A stretch of DNA of 30,040 bases, taken from assembly GCA_964392725.1 (NCBI GenBank), contig CAYMPW010000016.1, positions 1 to 30,040 on the forward strand. Reading direction: 5' to 3'. A program made the position numbers and the translations under genes. Within the stretch, counting starts at the first letter, position 1; every line of letters starts with the position of its first letter. Below, one piece after another: positions 1 through 8,574 of this stretch. Below the pieces are notes generated by a model. It was not told the origin of the DNA. It did not search any database and saw nothing but the letters and a program-made list of their open reading frames with translations. Origin of the DNA: CAYMPW01 sp964392725 (GTDB lineage Archaea > Thermoplasmatota > Thermoplasmata > Methanomassiliicoccales > Methanomethylophilaceae).

Positions 1-582
1 CTGTCCATCTATATTCTTTCCATAGAATCCTGTAAGAACAACAACTAATCCCTTTTCTGTTTGGGTTCTTACATTTACGTTAAGACCCACAGCAGTACCT
101 GTAAGGTCTGCGCATCCTGAACCCGGAATTCCCGTTGCGGTTACTCCGGCCTGTTCGGATGTAATTGCAATAGCATCCTGTCCTTTCATCTTCAAAAGGT
201 ATGCTAAGATAAGTGAGGAGAAACGTTCTCCCTGGGATATTGCAAGATCTTTGAAGTGCGCATCTCTCTTTTCGAAAGGAGTCGTAATCACTTCGTGGAA
301 ATATTTGTAGCGAACTTCAAATTCTTCCATAAATAATTTCATTGTTTCTTCATCGAATATTTCTTCAGCAGTTTTGAGATGTTTATTTCTAAAAGCTACT
401 GCTGATTCTTCCGGATTGGAAGCGGAATCGTTAATGAGGTTCTCTAAAAAGTTAGTGACACCCGACATTGCTGAAACTACTACTACTTTCGAACCTTCTT
501 TGTTCATTATTATATCTGTTGCTCTGTTGAGCGCTTCGGGTGAACCCATACTGGTTCCGCCGAATTTCATTACGGTCATCAT
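1..582 (-). CDS. lysC: Aspartate kinase, N-terminal part (runs off window)
   Basis: Aspartokinase phosphorylates L-aspartate, the first step of the aspartate pathway to lysine, threonine and methionine. The product starts MMTVMKFGGTSMGS, which contains the KFGGTS signature of the aspartokinase amino-acid-kinase fold. Further on it has a QGERFSS segment, matching the family's (S/T)xGE(R/L)xS motif, and VLTGFYGKN near the window edge. About 194 codons are visible; the C-terminal half, including any ACT domains, lies outside. The start ATG at 582 (or the next codon, 579) overlaps the dapB stop in the string TTATGATG, so translation is probably coupled to dapB. It is the last visible gene of the lrp-dapA-dapB-lysC operon. 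Family assignment is confident; whether it is lysine-sensitive cannot be seen. Confidence 0.93.
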   Translation of the reverse strand, partial: MMTVMKFGGTSMGSPEALNRATDIIMNKEGSKVVVVSAMSGVTNFLENLINDSASNPEESAVAFRNKHLKTAEEIFDEETMKLFMEEFEVRYKYFHEVITTPFEKRDAHFKDLAISQGERFSSLILAYLLKMKGQDAIAITSEQAGVTATGIPGSGCADLTGTAVGLNVNVRTQTEKGLVVVLTGFYGKNIDGQ

Positions 583-1358
583 AAGTCGAGCACCTCGTCC
601 ATGTTGTGTACCAAGCCGTCTTTACGACCCGATATCCATCTTATGGATTCCACACAGCCTCTTGCGATTGCCTCACGGGATATGGCTTTATGGGTCAATT
701 CTACCCTTTCCAAATTCTTCGCGAGTATAACTGTATGGTCTCCGATTATGTCGCCTGCACGTATGGAATGTACACCAATCTCTCTTCCGCGAGGTCCTGG
801 GACTCCTTCTCTTCCGCAAACAACGGTTTCTACATCTGTAGCTTCTTTAAGTCTGCGAACAGCCTCCAATGCAGTTCCGGATGGAGCATCCTTTTTAGCA
901 TTGTGATGAGCTTCTACAACTTCTATATCATATTCCGGAAGATATTTTGCTAGTATTTCGCAAACTTTCCAAAATACATTCACACCGATCGAGAAATTGG
1001 CGGAAATGAGAGCGGAAGTTCCTTCAGTTTTTACCAAATCTCTCATTTTATCAAGAACATCCGCAGGTACAGCAGTTGTTCCCAGAACAAGATTTGTTCC
1101 AGTTGCAGGAATTTCGCAGACAATTTTTGCCGCAGCGGAGGGTGTGGTAAGATCTACATACACATCGGCATTTTCCAGAACTTTCTTCAAGTCTGTAGGT
1201 GAAGATGCAATAACGCCCGGAAACAGTTCTTTTCCAACGTTACCGCCCTCTGCAGATACAACTGCACCGATGAGTTTCAGATCCTCGGATTCAACAATCT
1301 GTTCACAGACCATTTTTCCAAGCTTTCCCGTAGCGCCTCCGACAACGACGTTAATCAT
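579..1358 (-). CDS. dapB: 4-hydroxy-tetrahydrodipicolinate reductase
   Basis: DapB reduces 4-hydroxy-tetrahydrodipicolinate to tetrahydrodipicolinate with NAD(P)H in lysine synthesis. The 259-residue product has the usual family length. It opens with a dinucleotide-binding GGATGKLGKM loop at residues 8-17, and carries the catalytic/substrate-binding segment EAHHNAKKDAPSGTAL, equivalent to the family E-HH-x-K-x-D-x-PSGTA signature. The start is set by a GGAG Shine-Dalgarno directly after the dapA stop, five to six bases before the ATG. The gene is 9 bases downstream of dapA and overlaps lysC, so the three are one transcript. Nothing looks broken. Function is certain at family level. Confidence 0.97.
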   Translation of the reverse strand: MINVVVGGATGKLGKMVCEQIVESEDLKLIGAVVSAEGGNVGKELFPGVIASSPTDLKKVLENADVYVDLTTPSAAAKIVCEIPATGTNLVLGTTAVPADVLDKMRDLVKTEGTSALISANFSIGVNVFWKVCEILAKYLPEYDIEVVEAHHNAKKDAPSGTALEAVRRLKEATDVETVVCGREGVPGPRGREIGVHSIRAGDIIGDHTVILAKNLERVELTHKAISREAIARGCVESIRWISGRKDGLVHNMDEVLDL

Positions 1359-1367
1359 TTTATCTCC

Positions 1368-2240
1368 TCAAATGAGTCCGAGACTCTGAAGTGCGGGGTC
1401 AAGCAAGAGCTTGCCGGCTTCAGACAAAGGCGTAAGCGGAAGTCTGGGAACTCCATTTCCGTAGCCCATTCTCATCATTGCATACTTTATGGGTATGGGG
1501 TTAGATTCACAGAATAACTGTGAGAACAATGGTGAGAGTCTGTAGTGGATTGCTGCAGCCTCTACATATCTTTCGTTTCTGCTGAATGCAACCATGTCGG
1601 ACATAAGTTTGGGACAGCAGTTAGATGTAACTGAAATTACACCTGATGCGCCCAATGCCATGAGTGGGAATGTAATTCCATCATCGCCTGAGAGAACTTC
1701 GAAGTCCCTGGGTTTACCTGCTAATATGCGCTGAACCTGATTGATATTTCCGCTGGCTTCTTTTACTCCGACGATTCCCTGAACGTCTGCAAGTCTGAGA
1801 ACGGTTTCAGGTGTAATGTTGGACCCTGTCCTTCCCGGAACGTTGTATACGACCAAGGGGAGATCGATAGCCTCTGCAATTGCTTTGAAGTGAAGGAAAA
1901 TTCCTTCCTGAGTTGGTTTGTTGTAATATGGAGAGATTGATAAAATTCCATCTGCTCCCATGTCTGCAGATGCTTTACTGAGCATAACAGCTTCTGCGGT
2001 GGAGTTGCTTCCGGCTCCAGCCAAAATCTTTGCCTTCTTGGCCTGGTCGATTACAATGCTGATAACTTTCAAGTGTTCATCGTGAGTCAGGGTGGCAGAC
2101 TCTCCTGTAGAACCACAGGGAACAAGTGTGTTCACACCGTTCTCTTCTTGAAAATCAACAAGTCTTCTGAGACATTCTTCATCAATGCTTCCGTCCTTCT
2201 TGAAGGGCGTTATTAATGCCGTTGCTGTACCTGCAAACAT
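1368..2240 (-). CDS. dapA: 4-hydroxy-tetrahydrodipicolinate synthase
   Basis: DapA condenses pyruvate with aspartate semialdehyde, the committed step to lysine. The product (290 residues from this start) begins MFAGTATALITPF, the normal DapA N-terminus. It contains the CGSTGESATL substrate motif, the YNVPGRTGSN tyrosine segment and GVKEASG with the Schiff-base lysine. The frame is open to an ATG at 2255, but that would overlap the lrp gene by 14 bases. A GGAG motif lies nine bases before the ATG at 2240, and this start gives the canonical N-terminus, so I prefer it. The spacing to the lrp stop is then one base. N-acetylneuraminate lyase or KDG aldolase relatives share the fold, but the dapB/lysC neighbours fix the role. 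Confidence 0.96.
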   Translation of the reverse strand: MFAGTATALITPFKKDGSIDEECLRRLVDFQEENGVNTLVPCGSTGESATLTHDEHLKVISIVIDQAKKAKILAGAGSNSTAEAVMLSKASADMGADGILSISPYYNKPTQEGIFLHFKAIAEAIDLPLVVYNVPGRTGSNITPETVLRLADVQGIVGVKEASGNINQVQRILAGKPRDFEVLSGDDGITFPLMALGASGVISVTSNCCPKLMSDMVAFSRNERYVEAAAIHYRLSPLFSQLFCESNPIPIKYAMMRMGYGNGVPRLPLTPLSEAGKLLLDPALQSLGLI

Positions 2241-2241
2241 C

Positions 2242-2664
2242 TTACATTTCTCCATAATGTTCTTTGAGTATCAAACGCGTACGCGTACTGAGTATATTGT
2301 CGTAGTGGCGAACTCTTTCGATTATGTCGTTCAAAAGGTGCGATGACTCGACATCTACGATAGCTATGATATCCTGATCTCCTGTAACTTCGAATACTTC
2401 GGTAACACCTTCGTACCCCGCAAGTTCTTTTGCAATTTCTTGTGTATCCGTGTTTACGTCGATTCTGATTTCTACCAACGCTTTAACGTTTTTGGAGCTG
2501 GTTTTAATGGTAAATCCACGAATGATTCCTTCTTCGGTCATTCTGTGAACCCTGCTGCGAACCGTACCTTCTGATACGTTCAACTGACTTGCAATTTCTA
2601 CAAAAGGACATCTTGAATCCTTTTTCATCATTTCGATAATACGCTTGTCGAGATTGTCTATCAT
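2242..2664 (-). CDS. Lrp/AsnC-family transcriptional regulator
   Basis: A DNA-binding regulator with an N-terminal winged helix-turn-helix (about residues 4-60: MIDNLDKRIIEMMKKDSR onward, with SEGTVRSRVHRM as recognition helix region) and a C-terminal RAM/ligand-sensing domain (about 65-140, with VTGDQDIIAIVDVE). It is 140 residues long, normal for the family. An in-frame GTG at 2673 exists, but the GAGGGG Shine-Dalgarno sits eight bases before the ATG at 2664, which is chosen. It is the first gene of the operon and lies one base before dapA. By analogy with Sulfolobus LysM, an Lrp-family regulator of lysine synthesis, it probably senses lysine or a related amino acid and controls dapA-dapB-lysC. 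That role is inference from position. Confidence 0.93.
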   Translation of the reverse strand: MIDNLDKRIIEMMKKDSRCPFVEIASQLNVSEGTVRSRVHRMTEEGIIRGFTIKTSSKNVKALVEIRIDVNTDTQEIAKELAGYEGVTEVFEVTGDQDIIAIVDVESSHLLNDIIERVRHYDNILSTRTRLILKEHYGEM

Positions 2665-2676
2665 GGTTTCCACCCC

Positions 2677-2697
2677 TCATTACAGATTTCGTAATGA
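2677..2697. promoter_or_regulatory. Palindromic operator candidate in front of lrp-dap operon
   Basis: Perfect inverted repeat TCATTAC-7 nt-GTAATGA between the TATA-like element and the lrp start codon. Size and AT-rich centre fit an Lrp-family dimer site, and its place at or just after the expected transcription start would allow autorepression. Binding is inferred, not shown. Confidence 0.6.
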
Positions 2698-2719
2698 TAT
2701 TGACGAGATACAAAATAAT

Positions 2720-2731
2720 ACTATAAAAACT
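2720..2731 (-). promoter_or_regulatory. TATA-like element of the lrp-dapA-dapB-lysC operon
   Basis: On the minus strand the sequence reads GTTTTTATAG, an archaeal box-A-like element. It would place the transcription start about 25 bases downstream, near 2699, right at the palindrome at 2677-2697. The same T-rich stretch also follows the mscS terminator hairpin, so the two signals overlap. Confidence 0.45.
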
Positions 2732-2734
2732 ATT

Positions 2735-2781
2735 ATCAGAACGTGGGCTATTTAACGAAATACATTAGCCCAAGTTCTGAT
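2735..2781 (-). terminator. Hairpin terminator after mscS
   Basis: Two 16-base arms (2735-2750 and 2766-2781) pair with a single mismatch around a 15-base loop. On the minus strand the hairpin starts at the mscS stop codon and is followed by AATAGTTTTTATAG, a T-rich exit. This fits transcription termination of mscS just before the lrp promoter. Confidence 0.6.
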
Positions 2782-4361
2782 CAGTTGTTGTGGATATGTA
2801 CATCCAACTGTGGGAACGGAACATGAATTCCTTGTTTGACAAATTCTTCGTAGATTGTTTCACGAAGAGTTCCTGCATGGGTTCCCGCATCTTCGAAATC
2901 TTTGACGTATGCGGTGAGTCTGATTGTGATATCGGATTCGTTCATAGCTTCCACGCGGACAAGGGGCATTTGGAAACGGCCATCCGTATATACCTGAGGG
3001 TGATTCATCGCAGCATCCAACATAATCTGTTTTGCCAATTTCAAATCGCTTCCATATGCAACAGTCATCAGTAAAAGAATCCTGTATGCTCTGTTTTCGC
3101 CAGTAATGTTTACGATTTTTCCACCGGTTACCATATTATTCGGAAGAGAGAATACTTCTGCATTCGTCCAGTTTTCAAAAGTAGTGGTCATAATCCCCAC
3201 TCTTCTCACTCTTAAAACTTCGGTATTCTCACCAAGACGAATAAGATCGTTGGATTTGAATGGACGGGTTATAAGAAGTGTCAAACCCGAGAAGAACTGG
3301 TTGAGCATGTTCTGAGCACCCAAAGATATAGCGAGACCGACTATTCCCGCACCTGCTATTATTGCATAGAGGTTGAATCCAAGAGTTGCCATAATACTTG
3401 CTACAGCCGTAATTCCAATCAGGATTTTACCAATCATTTTGAAAAGAGGAATAAGTGAATTATCTACACCGTACGATTCTCTATTCTCAGACATTTTGTG
3501 CAAGAAGAATTTGATTGCAACGACGTAAACATTCCATACAATCAATGATCCTAAAACAATTGTAACAACACCGAAAATCGCGGTCGCGGTTCCAATGATT
3601 ATTTCACTCGCACCTAAAACCTTCAGAGTCTGGGTCACACCAAATGCTAAAATAATTATGAAAATCAATTTTCTGATACCCATCAAAATTTCCTTAATTT
3701 CGGTTTCATTTTTCTTAAGTGTGATCTTAAGAATCAATGGAACGATCATGATTGTAGAAATAATACCGATTACTATCCACACAATCATTGTGATTATAGC
3801 TGAGGTAACAGGTCCACTAAAAGGAGCTGGGAAAGTATTATCCCAGATTCCCATAATTTTGTTATATGCATTTCCCGAAGACAAAGAAGAATTCACATCA
3901 ATAACAAGTGTCTGTTTTTTTGTGTATTCACTACCGTCAGCAGGATTGATGATTTTGTACTCAAGATTCAGAGATTCTTCTCCACTTCTTGCATATTGAT
4001 CAACAACAATTGAAATATGACATTCTCCGGATGCCGAAGATTCAGATGAAGAACTCAAAAACAACATGTTGTTTGTGGTTGTGGAACTACCTGTTTCACG
4101 GCAAGTTAAACTCACTTTGATATCTGGTGTTGACGCACTATATGAAACGTAAACCAAGCGGTCTCCCACAGTAGTGTAGAAGAAAGCAGATATTTCTTTT
4201 GAAGATCCAGCACGTACATCGATAGGTTTGTCAAAATCCTGTGATATTATCGTAACATCATCTTCAGAAACAGCTTCACATTCGTCAGGAACGGCTAAAG
4301 CTGTTAGAAATACGGTTAATAGCAATGTAAGGGTTACGATTGCTATAGTTCTGCTCTTCAT
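2781..4361 (-). CDS. MscS-family mechanosensitive channel with extracytoplasmic N-terminal domain
   Basis: A membrane channel of the small-conductance mechanosensitive type, which releases solutes on hypo-osmotic shock. From the ATG at 4361 the product has 526 residues: a hydrophobic signal-like N-terminus (MKSRTIAIV..., residues 1-24), a Ser/Thr-rich, beta-type extracytoplasmic region (about 25-180), several membrane helices (about 184-325), and then the MscS core. The pore helix region reads AGAGIVGLAISLGAQN, followed by the beta domain (PFKSNDLIRLGE, FSLPNNM) and the cytosolic alpha/beta end. The frame stays open to 4457, but that would run into the divergent peptidase gene, and the 4361 start gives a signal peptide. 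The large N-terminal ectodomain is not part of a minimal MscS. Confidence 0.92.
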   Translation of the reverse strand: MKSRTIAIVTLTLLLTVFLTALAVPDECEAVSEDDVTIISQDFDKPIDVRAGSSKEISAFFYTTVGDRLVYVSYSASTPDIKVSLTCRETGSSTTTNNMLFLSSSSESSASGECHISIVVDQYARSGEESLNLEYKIINPADGSEYTKKQTLVIDVNSSLSSGNAYNKIMGIWDNTFPAPFSGPVTSAIITMIVWIVIGIISTIMIVPLILKITLKKNETEIKEILMGIRKLIFIIILAFGVTQTLKVLGASEIIIGTATAIFGVVTIVLGSLIVWNVYVVAIKFFLHKMSENRESYGVDNSLIPLFKMIGKILIGITAVASIMATLGFNLYAIIAGAGIVGLAISLGAQNMLNQFFSGLTLLITRPFKSNDLIRLGENTEVLRVRRVGIMTTTFENWTNAEVFSLPNNMVTGGKIVNITGENRAYRILLLMTVAYGSDLKLAKQIMLDAAMNHPQVYTDGRFQMPLVRVEAMNESDITIRLTAYVKDFEDAGTHAGTLRETIYEEFVKQGIHVPFPQLDVHIHNN

Positions 4362-4413
4362 ATATCCATATAGAACAGAAAGGATAAAAAGTAACGTATA
4401 ACATTTTGATGTT

Positions 4414-5280
4414 ATGTTTGTCCAGATTTCGGTTGTGATATTTGCAATTTTAATCATGATTTTGATTATAGCAAGCGTACATGATGTGAAAACACGTGAA
4501 ATAAACGATAATCTTTGGTGGTTCTTGGGGGGATTATCGGTAATATCATTTGCTATATTGTCCTATAATTCAGGGTTTTCATGGATTCATATTTTGATAA
4601 TTTTAGGTGTAACTTTGGTCTTTTATGATATTCTTCACATATCCGAACGTTCAAATTTACGTTCGATTTTATTTTACACAGCATTAATTCTCTTATTCTT
4701 GATTCCTGCAACAATCGGATGGAATGATGTTGTAGTTTCAGCAGGATTAACATTCTTTTTATCATCAATCTTCTTCATTGGTTTGTATTTCATGGGAGCC
4801 ATAGCAGGAGGTGCCGATGTCAAATGTTTAATCGGACTATCAGGTGTGCTTCCATTATATCCTGTATTTCTTGGATTTCCGATAATTCCCGTATCTGAAT
4901 CGATAATGTCTGTAATCATGCCATTTTCAGTTGCAGTTTTATTCTTTGCATCCGCATTCGTTATGATCTATTCCGTAAGATATCTGATTCAAAACATTCG
5001 CGATAAAGTTCCTTTTTCAAAATACATCTTTTTTGGAAGACAGATGGATTTGAATATGGCAAAGGTGTCTAAAGTTTGGCCTGTGCAGGATGTAGAAGAC
5101 GGAGAATTGATTTTCTGTAGACCTTCGGATGAAAACACATCCGAAATCTACGAAAGATTGGAAAAAAGCGGTATGGATAGAATATGGGTAACACCAATAA
5201 TTCCATTTATTGTTCCGATAACCGTAGCTACGATTTTCGTTGCATTGATAGGTAATCTTTTGTTCTTAATCACAGGGTGA
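4414..5280 (+). CDS. Archaeal prepilin/preflagellin-type peptidase (A24 family)
   Basis: An integral membrane aspartic protease that removes the positively charged leader from type IV pilin-like or archaellin precursors. The 288-residue protein is almost entirely hydrophobic segments. The two catalytic aspartates are visible: D24 in HDVKTREINDNLWW after TM1 and D135 in the GGAD motif (AGGADVKCLIGLSG), the archaeal form of the GxGD signature. A cytosolic stretch (about residues 205-260) precedes the last TM helix. No Shine-Dalgarno is seen before the ATG at 4414, and a second in-frame ATG lies at 4456, so the exact start is uncertain. No pilin or archaellum genes are adjacent. The 3' end overlaps the convergent radical SAM gene by 11 bases. 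Confidence 0.88.
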   Translation: MFVQISVVIFAILIMILIIASVHDVKTREINDNLWWFLGGLSVISFAILSYNSGFSWIHILIILGVTLVFYDILHISERSNLRSILFYTALILLFLIPATIGWNDVVVSAGLTFFLSSIFFIGLYFMGAIAGGADVKCLIGLSGVLPLYPVFLGFPIIPVSESIMSVIMPFSVAVLFFASAFVMIYSVRYLIQNIRDKVPFSKYIFFGRQMDLNMAKVSKVWPVQDVEDGELIFCRPSDENTSEIYERLEKSGMDRIWVTPIIPFIVPITVATIFVALIGNLLFLITG

Positions 5281-6283
5281 GATTCAAATCGTGCTTGCAA
5301 TAAGCACATCTGTTCTCTTCCAAAGCAACAAAATCTACAAGATACCCCAGACGTCTCATGACAACCGTTCCGCATTCCGGACAGTAGGTGTCATCCATTC
5401 CTTCTTTCAGGATGTTTCCTACGTATGCGTAGTTCAAACCCATTTCATCCGCAATATCCCATGCTTTGGATAACGTTTCAACTGAAGTCCACGGTACGTC
5501 TTGCATTTCGTTATCGGGGTGGAATCTTGTGAAATGAACCGGTGTATCCGGCGAAAGATTTTCTATGACCCAGCCAATAAAATTACGCAATTCGTCTTCA
5601 GAATCATTGTGTCCGGGAATAATTAGATATGTTAATTCTAAGTGAACGCCTTCATCATGAACGATTTTTGCAGCATTAAGCACATCTTTTAGATGTGCTC
5701 CACATATCTCCATATAGAAGTCATCGGTAAATCCTTTGATATCTATGTTAAATGCGTCTGAAATTTTACAAAGATCTCTCAGAGGTTCTTCTTCGATTAG
5801 ACCGTTGGTAATAATTACACATCCTAAAGTAGGATCTGCCTCCATAACATCAAAAATATACTCAATCCAAATTGTTGGTTCGTTGTATGTAAATGCAATC
5901 GAATTCATGCCTTCTTTGCGACACAAAGTGGTAAGTTCTTCTGGGGATTCGTAGGTTGTACGTTTCTTACCTGTAGGTGAAAGAGAAATAGCATAGTTTT
6001 GGCAGTGTTTGCAACACATGTTACAACCGATACTTCCCACAGAAAATATTCTGCTATGTGGTTTAAAATGATACAAAGGTTTTTTCTCAATGGGATCGAC
6101 ACATAATGAAGATACTCTCCCATAGTTGTACGCAACAAGCATACTTTGTTCGCCTTTGCGAGAACCGCATTTTCCAAATCCGTTGATGGGTATCAAACAG
6201 TTGTGAGGACACAATCCGCATCTGTATGCTCCGTTTTCACGAGAGTAATACTTGGCCTCAACAACTGGATTAATAGCGCCCAT
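5270..6283 (-). CDS. amrS: AmmeMemoRadiSam system radical SAM enzyme
   Basis: A radical S-adenosylmethionine protein. The [4Fe-4S] cluster motif CX3CX2C is in GCNMCCKHCQNYAIS (about residues 76-90). An N-terminal CGLCPHNC pair and a C-terminal YCPECG...RCAYCKHD set look like further metal-binding Cys groups, all characteristic of the AmmeMemoRadiSam radical SAM family (relatives of pyruvate formate-lyase activases). Length 337 is normal. A strong AAGGAGATG Shine-Dalgarno precedes the ATG, which lies inside the end of the ThiL-like gene (14-base overlap), so the two are translated together. The Memo and AMMECR1 partners that name the system are not in this window. The reaction is not deducible from sequence. 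Confidence 0.92.
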   Translation of the reverse strand: MGAINPVVEAKYYSRENGAYRCGLCPHNCLIPINGFGKCGSRKGEQSMLVAYNYGRVSSLCVDPIEKKPLYHFKPHSRIFSVGSIGCNMCCKHCQNYAISLSPTGKKRTTYESPEELTTLCRKEGMNSIAFTYNEPTIWIEYIFDVMEADPTLGCVIITNGLIEEEPLRDLCKISDAFNIDIKGFTDDFYMEICGAHLKDVLNAAKIVHDEGVHLELTYLIIPGHNDSEDELRNFIGWVIENLSPDTPVHFTRFHPDNEMQDVPWTSVETLSKAWDIADEMGLNYAYVGNILKEGMDDTYCPECGTVVMRRLGYLVDFVALEENRCAYCKHDLNLTL

Positions 6284-7208
6284 CTTTCATCTCCTTCCTT
6301 TCATCACCTTCGGAAATGTAAACTGATTTTTCATTTGTTACGATTCCGATAATGGAGAATGCGATTCCTCTGTCGTATAATTTTTGAATGTCTTTTTTGT
6401 TAAATGTGAAGAGTAGTTCATACTCTCCGCCCCAATAAAGAACCAGATCTTCTTTAGGGATATTGAAAGCGGTGGAAATTTGATCAACATTTTCATGAAT
6501 CGGAAGGAATTCCCACTCCAATTCCATACCCACAATACTCTGTTCGCATATTGTGCGTGCAGTAACCGCCAAACCATCCGAAATATCCATACACGATGTT
6601 ATAACACCCGTTTCACTAAGGAGAATTCCTTCTTCAACGCGGGGAACCGGAACGAAAAGCGGGAACAGTAAATCATCATTTGAAACACCATTTTCCAATG
6701 CGTAAAATCCTGCTGCAGGACCACCTAAGCAACCGGTTACCGCAACTATGTCTCCGGGTTGTGCACCTTTGCGAGTCATAGGAGTTCTCCCATCCATTGA
6801 TCCGATTGCTGTTCCAGCAATAAATCCGCTTCCGGGTTTAGTATCTCCTCCGACAATGAATGTTTCACAGAATTCGGCACATTGATCAGCACCGCTCATC
6901 ATATCGAATATTTCCTGTTCGTCTGTATTTCCGGGAATTCCGAGAGATACCAATAAGCCTCTTGGTTTGGCACCCATACTAGCCAAATCACTGAAATTTA
7001 CAGCAGCTGCGGTCCATCCAAAATGTTCGAAACTCATTTCTTTGGGTTTATGGCGTTCAAAAGTAACCAAATCTGAACAAATAACAGCATCTCCAACGTT
7101 GTTAAGCACGGCTGCATCATCCCCCGGACCTTCCGAACCGCAAGGGCGGATAACACTCATCATTTTCTGTATAAGCGCACGTTCTCCAACATCTTCAAAA
7201 GAAGCCAT
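6270..7208 (-). CDS. thiL: Thiamine-monophosphate kinase-like protein (PurM/ThiL fold)
   Basis: ThiL phosphorylates thiamine monophosphate to the cofactor thiamine diphosphate. The product (312 residues) has the AIR-synthase/ThiL architecture: GSEGPGDDAAV near residue 30 (ATP/Mg binding), the FGWTAAAVNFSDLASMGAKP segment about residues 62-81, GGDTKPG in the middle, and MDISDGLAVTARTI with the second acidic motif. The ATG at 7208 is preferred over an in-frame TTG at 7220. It is transcribed divergently from larA and continues into the radical SAM gene. A close paralogue such as HypE or SelD is unlikely given the motif set, but substrate is inferred from family only. Confidence 0.88.
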   Translation of the reverse strand: MASFEDVGERALIQKMMSVIRPCGSEGPGDDAAVLNNVGDAVICSDLVTFERHKPKEMSFEHFGWTAAAVNFSDLASMGAKPRGLLVSLGIPGNTDEQEIFDMMSGADQCAEFCETFIVGGDTKPGSGFIAGTAIGSMDGRTPMTRKGAQPGDIVAVTGCLGGPAAGFYALENGVSNDDLLFPLFVPVPRVEEGILLSETGVITSCMDISDGLAVTARTICEQSIVGMELEWEFLPIHENVDQISTAFNIPKEDLVLYWGGEYELLFTFNKKDIQKLYDRGIAFSIIGIVTNEKSVYISEGDERKEMKDGRY

Positions 7209-7282
7209 TAAAATACACAATTGCGGACTTATTGAAAAAACCTTGCGCTAAATAACGTGCGCGAGCGCCCGTACTTAGAACA

Positions 7283-7311
7283 ACTTAATTATAACAGTCC
7301 ACGAATTAAGT
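7283..7311. promoter_or_regulatory. Inverted repeat in the thiL-larA divergent promoter region
   Basis: ACTTAATT and AATTAAGT (8-base perfect arms, 13-base spacer) lie 22 bases before the larA ATG, in an AT-rich patch that also contains a TATA-like TTAATTATAA. The position between two divergent genes suits an operator or overlapping promoter. A GGAGG Shine-Dalgarno then precedes larA. Confidence 0.4.
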
Positions 7312-7332
7312 ATCACACGCGGAGGCATCATA

Positions 7333-8574
7333 ATGATCATCGATGTGAAATACGGCAAAGACGGAGTACAGAAGATAGACGTTCCCGAAAAGAACTATAT
7401 CGGTACATTTTACCCTAAAGATGTTGAATGCAAACAGGCAGACGACGTCATCAACGAATCCATAAACGCACCAATCGGCTACGAATCACTCGAAGCCTTC
7501 CTCAAAGGCGGGGAAGATATTGTTTTCATCGTAAATGATGGAACCAGACCTACACCTACTGCAAAAGTATTGGATGCACTATCTAAAAAGATGGATCTGA
7601 GAACCGCAAGGTACTTGGTAGCTACCGGAAACCACAGAGCGATGACCGATGAAGAAAACGATTTTGTTTTCGGAAAACACTTCGAAAACATTAAAGATCG
7701 TATTATTTCCCACAACGCAAAAGAGTCTGAATGCGTGTATCTCGGCGAATCCAAAAACGGTACGCCGATGGAAGTAAACAAGATTGCAGTGGAAGCCGAC
7801 CGTTTAGTAATCATTACAAGTGTCGAACCCCATTATTTCGCAGGTTACACAGGTGGAAGAAAATCATTCCTTCCCGGTGTTGCATCATTCAAAACAATCG
7901 AGACCAACCACAAACTTGCAATGAACATGGAGGCTCAGTCTCTTGTTCTCAAAGGAAATCCTGTTCATGAAGATATGATGGATGCTTTGGAAGTTGTGAA
8001 AGGAAAAGAAATTTTCTCGATTCAGATGGTTTTGGACAGACATCAGAACATATTCAAAGTAGCCTCGGGAGCACTTAACCCCGCATTCGAACAGGCAGTA
8101 GAATGGGCAAACGAAGTGTTCTCCGTTCCAATTCCCCGCAAAGCAGGTATCGTCATCTCAGTGGCGCCGTATCCCATGGATGTCGATCTCTATCAATCTC
8201 AGAAAGCATTGGATAATGGAAAATGGGCATTGAAAGAAGGCGGAAAAATCATTATGGTTTCTAAGTGCAGAGAAGGAATCGGACACCCCACATTCCTTGA
8301 TCAGCTTTCATCATCCGAAAACCCCAACGAAGTACTTGAGAATCTTAGGAAAGAGTACAAACTCGGATATCACAAAGCAGCAAAAATGGCAGAAATCGCA
8401 ACATGGGCAGACGTATGGGCTGTAACAGATTTGGATCCTGAAATCCTTTCTACAGCAAACATAAAACCATTCTCCAATGTTGCAGATGCTCTCAAAGAAG
8501 CTCTCGCCGATGATCCGGAAGCGGAAATCATCATTCTTATGGATGGAAGCGTAACAATTCCAAAGGTGGTCTAA
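7333..8574 (+). CDS. larA: LarA-family nickel-pincer racemase
   Basis: LarA enzymes use the nickel-pincer nucleotide cofactor to racemise lactate or other 2-hydroxy acids. All catalytic positions of Lactobacillus LarA are present with a constant offset of seven: D69 and R72 in VNDGTRPTP, H101 in ATGNHRAMT, H167 and K177 in EPHYFAGYTGGRKSFLPG, and H193 in TNHKLA. Length 413 fits the family. A GGAGG ribosome site precedes the ATG. The next gene starts in the stop codon (TAATG), so an HdrD/GlcF-like Fe-S protein is made with it, which suggests a 2-hydroxy-acid oxidation route. LarA homologues act on diverse hydroxy acids, so lactate is not proven. A LarC1 gene for cofactor nickel insertion lies about 11 kb downstream. 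Confidence 0.93.
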   Translation: MIIDVKYGKDGVQKIDVPEKNYIGTFYPKDVECKQADDVINESINAPIGYESLEAFLKGGEDIVFIVNDGTRPTPTAKVLDALSKKMDLRTARYLVATGNHRAMTDEENDFVFGKHFENIKDRIISHNAKESECVYLGESKNGTPMEVNKIAVEADRLVIITSVEPHYFAGYTGGRKSFLPGVASFKTIETNHKLAMNMEAQSLVLKGNPVHEDMMDALEVVKGKEIFSIQMVLDRHQNIFKVASGALNPAFEQAVEWANEVFSVPIPRKAGIVISVAPYPMDVDLYQSQKALDNGKWALKEGGKIIMVSKCREGIGHPTFLDQLSSSENPNEVLENLRKEYKLGYHKAAKMAEIATWADVWAVTDLDPEILSTANIKPFSNVADALKEALADDPEAEIIILMDGSVTIPKVV

